Translations under genes and position numbers: made by a program
In this document: piece after piece, positions 54,444 to 62,943 of the stretch
Layout of the letters: each line of letters opens with the position of its first letter
How positions within the stretch are numbered: position 1 is the first letter of the stretch
Notes under the pieces: model-generated
What the model saw: the letters and a program-made list of their open reading frames with translations, nothing else
What the model was told of the DNA's origin: nothing
Database searches by the model: none
Source: DATARH01 sp963705325
GTDB taxonomy: Bacteria; Pseudomonadota; Alphaproteobacteria; ATCC43930; CGMCC-115725
DNA: 64,000 bases
Assembly: GCA_963705325.1 (NCBI GenBank)
Contig: OY970069.1
Span: forward strand, 4,092,001 to 4,156,000
Direction of reading: 5' to 3'

Positions 54444-55837
54444 GATCGCTCATTCCCCTGGTGATTTCGGGACGCGAGGTGCTGCCGCTCGTCGAGGGCG
54501 GCAAGGGCATCTCGGTGTCGAACGGCGAGAGCTCCGGCGCCTGGGCGGCTTCGGGCGCGGTCGGGACGTTTTCCGGCGTCAACGCCGACAGCTTCGGTGC
54601 CGACGGCCACCCGATCCCGCAAATATATCACGGCCGCACCCGGCGCGAGCGGCATGAGGAACTGATCACCTACGCCATCGCCGGCGGCATCCACCAGGCC
54701 CGCATGGCGCACGACCGGTCGAACGGCCAGGGCCGCATCCACATGAACGTGTTGTGGGAGATGGCCGCCGCCGAGCAGGTGCTGCACGGCGTGCTCGAAG
54801 GCGCGCGCGGGCTCATCCACGGCGTCACCTGCGGCGCAGGCATGCCCTACAAGATCGCCGAGATCTGCGCGCGCTACGGCGTTTACTATTACCCGATCGT
54901 GTCGTCGGCCCGCGCCTTCCGTGCGTTGTGGAAGCGCGCCTATCACAAATTCAGCGAATGGCTCGGCGGTGTGGTTTATGAGGACCCGTGGCTCGCCGGC
55001 GGCCACAACGGGCTGTCAAATGTGGAAGACCCGGACAAGCCCGAGCCGCCGCGGCCGCGAGTGCGCGATTTGCGCACCATGATGAGCGAATTCGGCGTCG
55101 GATCGACGCCGATCTTCATGGCTGGCGGTGTGTGGTATCTGCGGGATTGGGAGGACTGGATCGACGATCCGGAAATCGGCCCGGTCGCCTTTCAGTTCGG
55201 CACAAGGCCGCTCCTGACCCAGGAAAGTCCGATCTCGGACGCGTGGAAGCAAAGGCTGCTGACGCTCAAGGAAGGCGACGTCTTCCTCAACCATTTCAGC
55301 CCGACTGGCTTCTACTCATCGGCGGTGCGCAACCGCTTTCTCGACGAGTTGCAACAGCGCGCCGAGCATCAGGTCGCCTACACCGTGGAGCGGGTCGGAG
55401 AGCACGTCGCCGAGTTCCACGTCGGCGCGCGCGGCCGCTCAGTCTACCTGACCTCGCATGATCGCGAGTTGGCGCAGCGCTGGGTCGCCGAGGGTTTTGC
55501 CGAGGCGCTACGCACGCCGGACTCAACATTGATTTTCGTGACATCGCCCAAGGCGTTCGAGATTCGCACCGATCAGATCAACTGCATGGGTTGCCTGAGC
55601 GCCTGCCAGTTTTCCAACTGGGCGCAGACCGAACAAGGCACCACCGGCAAGAAGGCCGACCCGCGCAGCTTCTGCATCCAGAAGACGCTGCAGCAGATCT
55701 GCCATTCTGACGACATCGAGACCGAGTTGATGTTCGCTGGACACAACGCCTTCAAGTTTGCTTCGGACCCGTTCTACGCCAACGGCTACATCCCGACCGT
55801 GCGCGAGCTCGTCGACCGCATCGTCACCGGCGATTGA
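54440..55837 (+). CDS. Nitronate monooxygenase-like flavoprotein
   Basis: TIM-barrel FMN protein of the nitronate monooxygenase/2-nitropropane dioxygenase superfamily. LIPLVISGREVLPLVEGGKGISVSNGESSGAWAASGAVGTFSGVNA is the opening, GARGLIHGVTCGAGMPYKIAEIC and STPIFMAGGVWYLRDWEDWIDD the later FMN-binding parts. The C-terminal third is unlike classical members. It has INCMGCLSACQFSNW near 385 and further Cys (FCIQKTLQQICHSDD), which might hold an Fe-S cluster or disulfide. TTG 54440 overlaps the GDPD stop (TTGA), so it is coupled to that gene. 465 residues, longer than the typical 320-350. Substrate unknown. Confidence 0.78.
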   Translation: MRSLIPLVISGREVLPLVEGGKGISVSNGESSGAWAASGAVGTFSGVNADSFGADGHPIPQIYHGRTRRERHEELITYAIAGGIHQARMAHDRSNGQGRIHMNVLWEMAAAEQVLHGVLEGARGLIHGVTCGAGMPYKIAEICARYGVYYYPIVSSARAFRALWKRAYHKFSEWLGGVVYEDPWLAGGHNGLSNVEDPDKPEPPRPRVRDLRTMMSEFGVGSTPIFMAGGVWYLRDWEDWIDDPEIGPVAFQFGTRPLLTQESPISDAWKQRLLTLKEGDVFLNHFSPTGFYSSAVRNRFLDELQQRAEHQVAYTVERVGEHVAEFHVGARGRSVYLTSHDRELAQRWVAEGFAEALRTPDSTLIFVTSPKAFEIRTDQINCMGCLSACQFSNWAQTEQGTTGKKADPRSFCIQKTLQQICHSDDIETELMFAGHNAFKFASDPFYANGYIPTVRELVDRIVTGD

Positions 55838-55849
55838 GGCTCCCTTCCC

Positions 55850-57394
55850 TCAAGTTCGGGCCCTCTGGTAAAGCGCCTCCAGCGACCGGCATAAGGTCTC
55901 GACGTCGCAGGCGGCGCTGACGCGCAACCGTTTGCGCATGCCGGCGCGCAACGCCGTCAGACGCGCCGCAGTGTCGGACGCGGTGCCGAGGGCGATCGCC
56001 GCGGCCTCGAAGCCGGCCTGGTCGGCGGCGACGAACTCATCGAGCCCCGCCGCAAGCAATAGCGATCGGCTGGTCCGGCTGGCCCAGCGATCGCCGTTGA
56101 ACGTCAGCACCGGCACGCCCTGCCACAGTGCTTCGGCGGTGGTCGTGCCGCCGCTATAAGGGAAGGTGTCGAGCGCGACATCCACCCGATCATAAGTGCG
56201 CAGGAATTCGAAATGTTCGGCTCCGTCTTCCAGCAGCAGCCGTTCACCGGCGATGCCGTGGCGCCCGAAGCGGGCAAATAGCGCCGCGCGATTGGAGGCC
56301 TCGCCGAGCAGCTTGTTGCGCAGCAACAGCCGGCTGCCCGGCGCGCCGTGCAGGATGCGCGCGTAGGAAGCCACGGAGGCTTCGTTCAGCTTGTACGCGG
56401 AGGCTAGGCAACCGAATGTGAACCGCCCGGTGGCGGCGCAGGGCGGCGGCGCCACCTCCGGCACGGAGTAGAGAACCGCGAACGCCAGATAAGAGCCGGG
56501 CACGCGGACGACGCGCTCACAATAAAACTGCTCCTCTTCAGGCGGGAGCACCGCGTCGTCGCCGACCACATAATCGATTTCCGGGAAGCCGGACGTGCCG
56601 TACATATTCATCCAGCACACCTGCAGCGGCGCCGGCCGAAAGCGGAACACCGGAAAGCGACTTAACACGCTGTAGCCGTTCAGGTCGATCAGCACATCAA
56701 GCTCGGCCTCGGCGATGCGCTGCGCCAGCGTAGCGTTTGGCACGCCCTTGATTCGCCAAATGCGGTCGTCATCGTGGTCGACATAGCCACCATCGCCGGA
56801 CGGATCGTCGCCGTCCGACAACAAGTGGACCTCGAATTTGTCGCGGTCGTGACGATTGATCACCCCCCAAACGAATTTCATCCAGTTGCGCGCGCCAAAG
56901 AAGCCGCTGAGATAGCCGATCCGCAGCTTTTGCCGACCCGACCTGGACCGCACGTCACTCGCCTTGCTGCCGAGGGATTCCGCCCAACGCCGACGTACGG
57001 CGAGGATCGCGGCGTTGTCGCAATACACACCGCCGGGCGCGATGCAGGCGATATTGGCGAGCGCCAGCGCGCGGATTTCAGGATCGTCGACGTCGGCGAG
57101 CCGCTCGAATTCCTCTATCGCCGCGTCGACCTCGCCGAGCTGAAACAGCACCTCGGCGAGGCTGCACCGCGCGCCGTTCGCATCGGGCCTCAGCTCCACC
57201 GCGCGGCGCAATGCCTCGGCAGCCGCGCCATAGGCCTGCAGCGAGCGGAGCGCACAGCCGAGCCCGTACCAGGCTTCGAGCAGCGAGGGATCGCTTGCCA
57301 GCGAACGTCGATAGGCCTCAACCGCCGACGCGTAATCCTGGTCGCGCTGCGATGCGTCGGCCCGGCGCAACTCGCTCAACGGGTCGGTCGTCAT
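55850..57394 (-). CDS. TPR protein with O-GlcNAc-transferase-like (GT41) domain
   Basis: Residues 1-130 hold about three TPR repeats (DYASAVEAYRRSLASDPSLLEAWYGLGCALRSLQAYGAAAEALRRAVELRPD). Then comes a GT41/SPINDLY-type glycosyltransferase: LRIGYLSGFFGARNWMKFVWGVINRHDRDKFEVHLLSDG, DVLIDLNGYS, PLQVCWMNMYGTSGFPEIDYVVGDD, FGCLASAYKLNEASVASYARIL, and DTFPYSGGTTTAEALWQGVPVLTFNGDRWASRTSRSLL. The usual catalytic-His segment is replaced here by FFGARNWMKF, so activity is open. ATG 57394 has GAGCGGGGA upstream; a GTG at 57412 adds six residues. It stands alone, convergent with the nitronate-monooxygenase gene and divergent from irr. Confidence 0.85.
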   Translation of the reverse strand: MTTDPLSELRRADASQRDQDYASAVEAYRRSLASDPSLLEAWYGLGCALRSLQAYGAAAEALRRAVELRPDANGARCSLAEVLFQLGEVDAAIEEFERLADVDDPEIRALALANIACIAPGGVYCDNAAILAVRRRWAESLGSKASDVRSRSGRQKLRIGYLSGFFGARNWMKFVWGVINRHDRDKFEVHLLSDGDDPSGDGGYVDHDDDRIWRIKGVPNATLAQRIAEAELDVLIDLNGYSVLSRFPVFRFRPAPLQVCWMNMYGTSGFPEIDYVVGDDAVLPPEEEQFYCERVVRVPGSYLAFAVLYSVPEVAPPPCAATGRFTFGCLASAYKLNEASVASYARILHGAPGSRLLLRNKLLGEASNRAALFARFGRHGIAGERLLLEDGAEHFEFLRTYDRVDVALDTFPYSGGTTTAEALWQGVPVLTFNGDRWASRTSRSLLLAAGLDEFVAADQAGFEAAAIALGTASDTAARLTALRAGMRKRLRVSAACDVETLCRSLEALYQRART

Positions 57395-57494
57395 GAATCC
57401 CCGCTCGATCACCTCATGGGATTTTGGGCTCGGCGAATGATGATCAATCCCGCAAGGATAACGCGCGCTTTATTTTCCCGCACTCGCCGCCTAT

Positions 57495-57938
57495 ATGTCC
57501 CGCATGGACACGTCATCGTCACATGCCGGCATTGTTGCAAAGCTGCGCAGCTGCGGACTGCGGCCGACGCGGCAGCGCGTGGCTTTGGCACGGTTGCTGT
57601 TTGACGGCGGCGAGCGTCACGTGACCGCCGAGCAACTTCATGGCGAGGCGGCCGCGGCCGCGATCCGCGTGTCGTTGGCGACGGTGTACAACACCCTGCA
57701 CCAGTTCACGTCTTCGGGCCTGCTTCGCGAAGTCGTGGTCGAACCCGGCTGTTCCTACTTCGACACCAATGTCGAGGACCACCACCATTTCTTCTGTGAG
57801 ACCACCGGGATGTTGCAAGACATCCCCGGCTCCGCGGTGATGGTCAGCCAGCTTCCCGGGGCGCCGGCGGGCACCGAGATCAGCCGCGTTGACGTGATCA
57901 TCCGGGTCCGCCGCCAAGGGCCTGCGCCCACCCTCTGA
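57495..57938 (+). CDS. irr: Irr-type Fur-family iron response regulator
   Basis: Haem-dependent iron regulator of Alphaproteobacteria. LRSCGLRPTRQRVALARLLFDGGERHVTAEQLHGEAAAAAIRVSLATVYNTLHQFTSSGLLREVVVEPG is the winged helix. YFDTNVEDHHHFFCETTGMLQDIP contains the HHH motif that distinguishes Irr from Fur and PerR. 147 residues. ATG 57495 is used here, with a second at 57504. The Irr operator (ICE box) lies four bases after its stop, before the rubrerythrin gene. Confidence 0.93.
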   Translation: MSRMDTSSSHAGIVAKLRSCGLRPTRQRVALARLLFDGGERHVTAEQLHGEAAAAAIRVSLATVYNTLHQFTSSGLLREVVVEPGCSYFDTNVEDHHHFFCETTGMLQDIPGSAVMVSQLPGAPAGTEISRVDVIIRVRRQGPAPTL

Positions 57939-57941
57939 TTT

Positions 57942-57958
57942 TTTAGAATAATTCTAAA
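57942..57958 (+). promoter_or_regulatory. ICE box (Irr operator) before the rubrerythrin operon
   Basis: TTTAGAATAATTCTAAA is a perfect palindrome (TTTAGAA-3-TTCTAAA) and fits the iron control element bound by Irr in rhizobia and relatives. TTGACT follows at 57966-57971 and a CATAAACT-type -10 lies 17 to 19 bases further. Irr, made just upstream, would act here under low iron. By analogy with mbfA, repression of the downstream ferritin-like gene is expected. Confidence 0.82.
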
Positions 57959-58048
57959 GCCAATCTTGACTCGGCTCTTCGCCCGACCCATAAACTATGG
58001 GTCGGCTAACGGACAATTTTCCCATCCAATAACGCCACGGAGGGTCGT

Positions 58049-58465
58049 ATGGCTTCCCTGAAGGGTTCAAAAACCGAAGACAATTTGAAGGCGGCTTTCG
58101 CCGGCGAGAGCCAGGCAAACCGGCGCTATCTGTATTTCGCGCAAAAGGCTGACGTCGAGGGCTACAACGACGTCTCGGCGGTGTTCCGCTCGACCGCCGA
58201 GGGCGAGACCGGCCATGCGCACGGCCATCTCGAATATCTCGAGGAAACCGGCGATCCGGCGACCGGGCTGCCGATCGGCGAAACCGCGAACAACCTCAAG
58301 GCCGCCGTCGCCGGCGAGACGCACGAATACACGGACATGTATCCCGGTATGGCGCGCACCGCCCGCGAAGAGGGTTTCGACGAGATCGCGGACTGGTTCG
58401 AGACGCTGGCCAAGGCCGAGCGGTCGCACGCAGGACGTTTCCAGCGGGCGCTCGACCAGCTCTAG
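58049..58465 (+). CDS. Rubrerythrin (erythrin domain only)
   Basis: Ferritin-like diiron protein that reduces peroxide or handles iron. The two-helix repeats show the ligands: FAGESQANRRYLYFAQKADVEG and FRSTAEGETGHAHGHLEYLEETG, then AVAGETHEYTDMYPGMARTAREEG and WFETLAKAERSHAGRFQRAL (Glu and E-x-x-H pairs). There is no C-terminal rubredoxin domain (no CxxC pairs), so electrons must come from another carrier; the Fe-S protein encoded next is a candidate. 138 residues. CGGAGGGTCGT is a strong SD. An ICE box and promoter lie upstream. Confidence 0.93.
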   Translation: MASLKGSKTEDNLKAAFAGESQANRRYLYFAQKADVEGYNDVSAVFRSTAEGETGHAHGHLEYLEETGDPATGLPIGETANNLKAAVAGETHEYTDMYPGMARTAREEGFDEIADWFETLAKAERSHAGRFQRALDQL

Positions 58466-58558
58466 AGCCGGTCTCCCGCCAATCTGACGATGGGGCGCGG
58501 GGGCATACGCTTCCGCGCCTTTATCGTTTGCCCCTGACCCAAGAAGAAGAGACGACCC

Positions 58559-59911
58559 ATGCGCGAAGGCAGCCTGGAGGCGCCGACCCGCCATATTCTC
58601 GATTGGGAAAACCCCGACCTCGCTGATCGCGAAAAGACCGAGGCGGAGATGGAGCGGGTGTTCGACATCTGTCACACCTGCCGGCGCTGCTTCAATCTGT
58701 GCGACTCGTTCCCGCGCCTGTTCGATTTGATCGACAACGCACCCACGGGCGAACTCGATAGCGTGCCGAAGGCGGCTTACAAGCAAGTCGCCGACGCCTG
58801 CACGCTCTGCGACATGTGCTTCATGACCAAGTGCCCCTATGTCCCGCCGCACGAGTTCAACGTCGATTTCCCGCATCTGATGCTGCGCTACCGGGCGGTC
58901 GAGCATAAGGAAGGGGGCATTCCCCTCGCTCAGCGCGAACTGACCAGGACCGACCGCAACGGTAAGCTCGCGGGGAAAATCGCCCCACTGGCCAACTGGG
59001 CAAGCGACCGCCACAACCGGCTCACCCGGCCGCTGATGGAGAAGGTTACCGGCGTCGACCGGAACGCGGCGCTGCCCAAATATCACGGCCGCAGTTTCGC
59101 CATGCGCGCGAAGGCGTCGCCGCCCGTAGTCGACAGAACCGCGCCCGCAGCCGGCCGCAGGGCGGTGCTCTACGCAACCTGCTTCGTCAACTACAACAAC
59201 CCAAGCATCGGCGAGGCGGCGCAGGCGGTGCTCGCCAAGAACGGGGTCGAGACCGAGGTGGTCTACCCGCAATGCTGCGGCATGCCGCAGCTGGAAGGCG
59301 GCGATCTTGCCGCCGTCTCCGCGAACGCGAAAAACATCTCGGCCGCTCTCGTGCCGTGGATCGACAAGGGCTACGACGTCATCGCGCTGGTACCGTCCTG
59401 CGCGCTGATGCTGAAATTCGAATGGCCGCTGATCGTTCCCAACGACGCGGCAGTGAAGAAGCTGTCCGAGGCGACCTACGACATCAGCGAATACATTGTC
59501 GGCCTCGCCAAGGGCGAAGGTCTGGCGCCCGGGCTCGGCGCACTGGAGGGCGGCGTGACCCTGCACATCGCCTGTCACGCCCGCGCGCAGAATATCGGCC
59601 AGAAATCGGCCGAAATGTTGCGCCTGTTGCCGGACACCGAGATCAAGGTGATCGAGCGCTGCTCGGGACATGGCGGCTCGTGGGGCGTGATGAAGGGCAA
59701 TTTCGAGACCGCGATCAAGGTCGGCCGCCCGGTGGCGCGCGACGCGGTTAAGGAGAACAGCCGCTATGTCGCTTCGGAGTGCCCGCTCGCCGGCCTGCAT
59801 ATTCTTCAGGGGATGGAGCTGCAGGCCAAGGACGGGCAAGTACCCGCCGAATCGCAGCATCCGATCGAGCTGTTCGCCCGTGCCTTCGGGATCACGGCGT
59901 CAGGAGCCTAG
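58559..59911 (+). CDS. Heterodisulfide-reductase/glycolate-oxidase-like Fe-S protein
   Basis: (Fe-S)-binding protein with two N-terminal [4Fe-4S] ferredoxin motifs (ICHTCRRCFNLCDSFP near 37 and ACTLCDMCFMTKCPYVPP near 80) and two CCG domains (YPQCCGMPQLEGGD near 238 and IERCSGHGGSWG near 364, with HIACHARAQNIG between). The layout is like GlpC/HdrD. No membrane helix is visible. It lies 93 bases after rubrerythrin and three before DUF3501, a trio that recurs in Proteobacteria. Transfer of electrons to rubrerythrin is a reasonable inference, unproven. Confidence 0.85.
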   Translation: MREGSLEAPTRHILDWENPDLADREKTEAEMERVFDICHTCRRCFNLCDSFPRLFDLIDNAPTGELDSVPKAAYKQVADACTLCDMCFMTKCPYVPPHEFNVDFPHLMLRYRAVEHKEGGIPLAQRELTRTDRNGKLAGKIAPLANWASDRHNRLTRPLMEKVTGVDRNAALPKYHGRSFAMRAKASPPVVDRTAPAAGRRAVLYATCFVNYNNPSIGEAAQAVLAKNGVETEVVYPQCCGMPQLEGGDLAAVSANAKNISAALVPWIDKGYDVIALVPSCALMLKFEWPLIVPNDAAVKKLSEATYDISEYIVGLAKGEGLAPGLGALEGGVTLHIACHARAQNIGQKSAEMLRLLPDTEIKVIERCSGHGGSWGVMKGNFETAIKVGRPVARDAVKENSRYVASECPLAGLHILQGMELQAKDGQVPAESQHPIELFARAFGITASGA

Positions 59912-59914
59912 CCC

Positions 59915-60517
59915 ATGAACTCTCAGACCAAAGCCAAGCGTGCCTTGACCCGCGCCGACATCCTCCCCGCCGCCGAATACGCGGCGACGCGGCGCGAGCG
60001 GCGTCAGGCGATGACCGAGCTCAAGAAGCGGCGGCGATTGGAGGTCGGCCCGTTCGCGACTTTCTTTTTCGAGAACTACGACACGATGTGGCAGCAGGTG
60101 CATGAGATGCTGCACGTCGAAAAGGGCGGCGAGGCCCAAATCGCCGATGAGCTGGAAGCCTATAATCCCATGATTCCGCAGGGCAACGAGCTGGTCGCAA
60201 CGATCATGCTCGAAATCGATGACCCGGCGCGGCGTGCCAATGCGCTGGCACGTCTGGGCGGCATCGAAAACCATGTCTTCCTCGAAGTCGCCGGTGAGCG
60301 GATCGCTGGCGAACCCGACCCCACTCGCGAAAACACCAGCCCCGATGGCAAGGCGTCCTCGGTGCAGTTCGTCTGGTTCCACTTCACGCCCGAACAGGCG
60401 GCCCGTTTCAAGGCGCCCAACGCCCGTGTCATCGCCGGGTTCGATCACCCCAATTATTCGCATATGGCGGTGATACCGGAACCGGTCCGGACCGCCTTGG
60501 CGGAAGACCTCGACTAG
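59915..60517 (+). CDS. DUF3501 family protein
   Basis: A 200-residue protein of the DUF3501 family, which accompanies rubrerythrin and HdrD-like Fe-S proteins. RALTRADILPAAEYAATRRERRQAMTELKKRRRLEVGPFATFFFENYDTMWQQVHEMLHVEKGGEAQIADELEAYNPMIPQGNELVATIMLEI is characteristic. No cofactor motif or signal is evident. It starts three bases after the Fe-S gene. Its role is unknown; the constant gene company suggests a part in oxidative-stress or iron handling. It converges with the SH3 gene, overlapping by four bases. Confidence 0.87.
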   Translation: MNSQTKAKRALTRADILPAAEYAATRRERRQAMTELKKRRRLEVGPFATFFFENYDTMWQQVHEMLHVEKGGEAQIADELEAYNPMIPQGNELVATIMLEIDDPARRANALARLGGIENHVFLEVAGERIAGEPDPTRENTSPDGKASSVQFVWFHFTPEQAARFKAPNARVIAGFDHPNYSHMAVIPEPVRTALAEDLD

Positions 60518-61017
60518 GGCACGTTCTCCGTCGGGTAGACGCCCCAGATATTGGCGCGCTCGATCCATCCGGTGACGTCGCCAGCCTCGATCCGGCACCA
60601 GCCGCCACGGCATTCGAGCAGCTGCGCCACCACTCCCGGCTCGGCGCGCGCGACCAACGCCGCTCCCATGTCGGGGCTCTGGCGGATGGCGCGGATATCG
60701 CCGGTGACGACGACGTCGCGGCGGCTGCCGATCATCTTCTCGTGGACCCAGCCGTCAGTGCCCTGCGCGTCGCGCACATGCCGCCAATGGTCGAGCTGGC
60801 CAAGAATCTCCACCGGCCAGCCTCGGCGCACGAAGACCCAATCGACCGGATAGCGGTCGCCCGGCCCCTTGCGCAGGAACACCTTGTCGGCGTGAAGACT
60901 GGCAAAGCGCGGCACCGCGTCGCTGCCATTCGCGGCGACGGCCATACCTGGCTGCGGAATCACCACCGCGATCGCCAGAAGCCCGGCGACCGCCTTCCCC
61001 CAATCTCTTCGGGCCAT
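60514..61017 (-). CDS. Exported bacterial SH3-domain protein
   Basis: A signal peptide (MARRDWGKAVAGLLAIAVVIPQPGMAVAA) is followed by two SH3-type modules. These are ASLHADKVFLRKGPGDRYPVDWVFVRRGWPVEILGQLDHWRHVRDAQGTDGWVHEKMI and a second ending QLLECRGGWCRIEAGDVTGWIERANIWGVYP. The family (DUF1058/SH3_4-like) is common in Alphaproteobacteria and is thought to bind cell-wall or envelope components. ATG 61017 has GGGGGAAAAC upstream; a longer frame to 61047 lacks this. It is leftward, 87 bases downstream of moeB, and may be transcribed with it. Confidence 0.82.
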   Translation of the reverse strand: MARRDWGKAVAGLLAIAVVIPQPGMAVAANGSDAVPRFASLHADKVFLRKGPGDRYPVDWVFVRRGWPVEILGQLDHWRHVRDAQGTDGWVHEKMIGSRRDVVVTGDIRAIRQSPDMGAALVARAEPGVVAQLLECRGGWCRIEAGDVTGWIERANIWGVYPTENVP

Positions 61018-61104
61018 GTTTTCCCCCAAGGGCCCGAACGCAGGCATAAGGTTCCACCGCGCGGGGCGTCAAGCCCGGCGCGGATTTCGGAGTCAGATCA
61101 ATGA

Positions 61105-61884
61105 CTAAGACTGGTTTGCGAGCGCCTTGACCCCGCAGGTGGGGCAGTCGGGATCCTTGGCGATTCGGATGCGGTGGAAGCGCACGCGCAACGCGTCGTA
61201 GATCAACAGCGTGCCGTCGAGGCTCTCGCCAAGACCGAGCAGCTCCTTGAGCACCTCGACCGCCTGCAGCGTGCCGAGCACACCGGCGACCGCCCCCAAG
61301 ATGCCGGCCTCTTCGCAGCGCGGCACCATGTCTGGCGGCGGCGGCTCACGAAACAGGCAGCGGTAGCACGGGTGTCCGTCGCCAAGATACGGGCGGAACG
61401 TCGAGAGCTGCCCCTCAAACGGCGACAGCGCCGCGGCGACCAGCGGTTTTCTCAAGCGGGCGCACAGATCGGTCAGGAGATAGCGCGTCGCGAAATTGTC
61501 GCTGCCGTCGGCGACAAGATCGTAACGACCGATCAATCCCGCGGCATTCTCACCGTCAAGGCGGAACGGATGGGTCTCGATCTTGATCCCGTCATTGATG
61601 CGCGCCAGCGTTTCCTCGGCGCTCTCCACCTTGAGGTGGCCCACGCTCCCGGTCGCGTGAACGATCTGCCGCTGCAGATTGGTGATGTCGACCCGGTCGT
61701 TGTCGACGATGCCGATGGTGCCGACCCCGGCAGCCGCGAGATACATCAGCATCGGTGAACCGAGCCCGCCGGCGCCGACCACCAGCACGCGCGACTGCAA
61801 CAGTTTTTCCTGTCCCTCCTCGCCGACCTCATCGAGGATGAGGTGGCGGGCATAGCGGCGGAATTGCTCCTCGCTCAGCTCCAT
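61105..61884 (-). CDS. moeB: MoeB/ThiF/HesA-family adenylyltransferase
   Basis: E1-like enzyme that adenylates the C-terminal Gly of a sulfur carrier (MoaD or ThiS). LSEEQFRRYARHLILDEVGEEGQEKLLQSRVLVVGAGGLGSPMLMYLAAAGVG holds the ATP-binding GxGGLG; DRVDITNLQRQIVH the conserved Arg region; two C-x-x-C zinc pairs are CYRC and CPTC. No rhodanese domain is fused. 259 residues. It follows cysK by ten bases, suggesting shared use of cysteine-derived sulfur. MoeB versus ThiF cannot be fully settled. Confidence 0.9.
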   Translation of the reverse strand: MELSEEQFRRYARHLILDEVGEEGQEKLLQSRVLVVGAGGLGSPMLMYLAAAGVGTIGIVDNDRVDITNLQRQIVHATGSVGHLKVESAEETLARINDGIKIETHPFRLDGENAAGLIGRYDLVADGSDNFATRYLLTDLCARLRKPLVAAALSPFEGQLSTFRPYLGDGHPCYRCLFREPPPPDMVPRCEEAGILGAVAGVLGTLQAVEVLKELLGLGESLDGTLLIYDALRVRFHRIRIAKDPDCPTCGVKALANQS

Positions 61885-61894
61885 GGCCCGGCCC

Positions 61895-62869
61895 TCACAA
61901 GCCCTCGAAGAGCGGCGTTGATAGATAGCGCTCGGCGAAATCCGGGAGGATTGTCACGATGGTCTTGCCCGCCATGTCCGGCCGGGCGCCGATTTCGAGC
62001 GCCGCGGCGAGCGCCGCGCCAGCCGAGATGCCGACCGCGACGCCCTCGAGCCGCGCCACCTTCTGTGCCGCGTGCAATGCGGTGTCGAAGCCGATGCAGA
62101 CGATCTCGTCGATCAGCGAGGTATCGAGGATGCTGGGGATGAAGCCGGCGCCGATGCCCTGGATACGGTTGGGCCCCGGTGGGCGGCCGGACAGAACCGC
62201 GCTGTCTTCCGGCTCGACCGCGACCATCCGGAGAGAGGGCTTGCGATCCTTCAGCACCGCGCCGACCCCGCTCAGAGTGCCGCCGGTCCCGACGGCACTG
62301 ACCACGACATCGACCGCTCCAGCGGTATCGGTCCAGATTTCCTCGGCGGTGGTGCTGCGGTGGACTTCCGGGTTCGCCGGGTTGTCGAATTGCTGAAGAA
62401 TGAGGGCGTCGGGAAAAGTACGCACGATCTCCTCGGCGCGGGCGATGGCGCCGCGCATGCCCTGCGCCGGCGGGGTCAGCACGATTTCGGCGCCGAGAAA
62501 CATCAGCATCTTGCGGCGCTCGATCGACATGCTTTCCGGCATCGTCAGGATCAGGCGGTAGCCTTTCGCGGCGCAGACAAAGGCGAGCGCGATCCCGGTA
62601 TTGCCGGAGGTTGGTTCCACCAGCACGGTGTTCTTGGTGATCCGGCCGGCTCTTTCGGCCGCTTCGATCATCGCCAGGCCGATGCGGTCCTTGACCGAGG
62701 ACAGCGGGTTGAAAAACTCGCATTTGCCGAGGATATCGGCCTCGACCCGGGCGTCGGCGGCAAGCCGCGACAGGCGTACGAGCGGGGTCGCGCCGATCGT
62801 GCCGAGGATGCTGTCATAAACCCGGCCGCGAAATTCCCCCCTCGCCGCGGCCGTCGTTGCGGTGTCCAT
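61895..62869 (-). CDS. cysK: Cysteine synthase (O-acetylserine sulfhydrylase)
   Basis: PLP enzyme that makes cysteine from O-acetylserine and sulfide. The PLP Lys is in NPLSSVKDRIGLAMIE near 61, the Ser/Thr loop is EPTSGNTGIALAFVCAAKGY, and the phosphate loop VGTGGTLSGVG near 191. QFDNPANPEVHRSTTAEEIWTDT is typical of CysK rather than CBS. 324 residues. GGAGGGCGATG provides the SD. An Rrf2 regulator gene lies 74 bases upstream in the same direction. Confidence 0.94.
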   Translation of the reverse strand: MDTATTAAARGEFRGRVYDSILGTIGATPLVRLSRLAADARVEADILGKCEFFNPLSSVKDRIGLAMIEAAERAGRITKNTVLVEPTSGNTGIALAFVCAAKGYRLILTMPESMSIERRKMLMFLGAEIVLTPPAQGMRGAIARAEEIVRTFPDALILQQFDNPANPEVHRSTTAEEIWTDTAGAVDVVVSAVGTGGTLSGVGAVLKDRKPSLRMVAVEPEDSAVLSGRPPGPNRIQGIGAGFIPSILDTSLIDEIVCIGFDTALHAAQKVARLEGVAVGISAGAALAAALEIGARPDMAGKTIVTILPDFAERYLSTPLFEGL

Positions 62870-62916
62870 GCTTCATCGCCCTCCGGTCTTGCCCATTGAT
62901 GTAGGCCCGGCTGGCA

Positions 62917-62938
62917 ATTACCGCAACGAATCCGTAAT
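62917..62938 (-). promoter_or_regulatory. Candidate operator between the Rrf2 gene and cysK
   Basis: ATTAC (62917-62921) and GTAAT (62934-62938) form an inverted repeat with a 12-base spacer in the 74-base gap before cysK. Rrf2 regulators bind dyads of about this size. The arms are short, so the site could be chance. Confidence 0.3.
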
Positions 62939-62943
62939 AGGGG

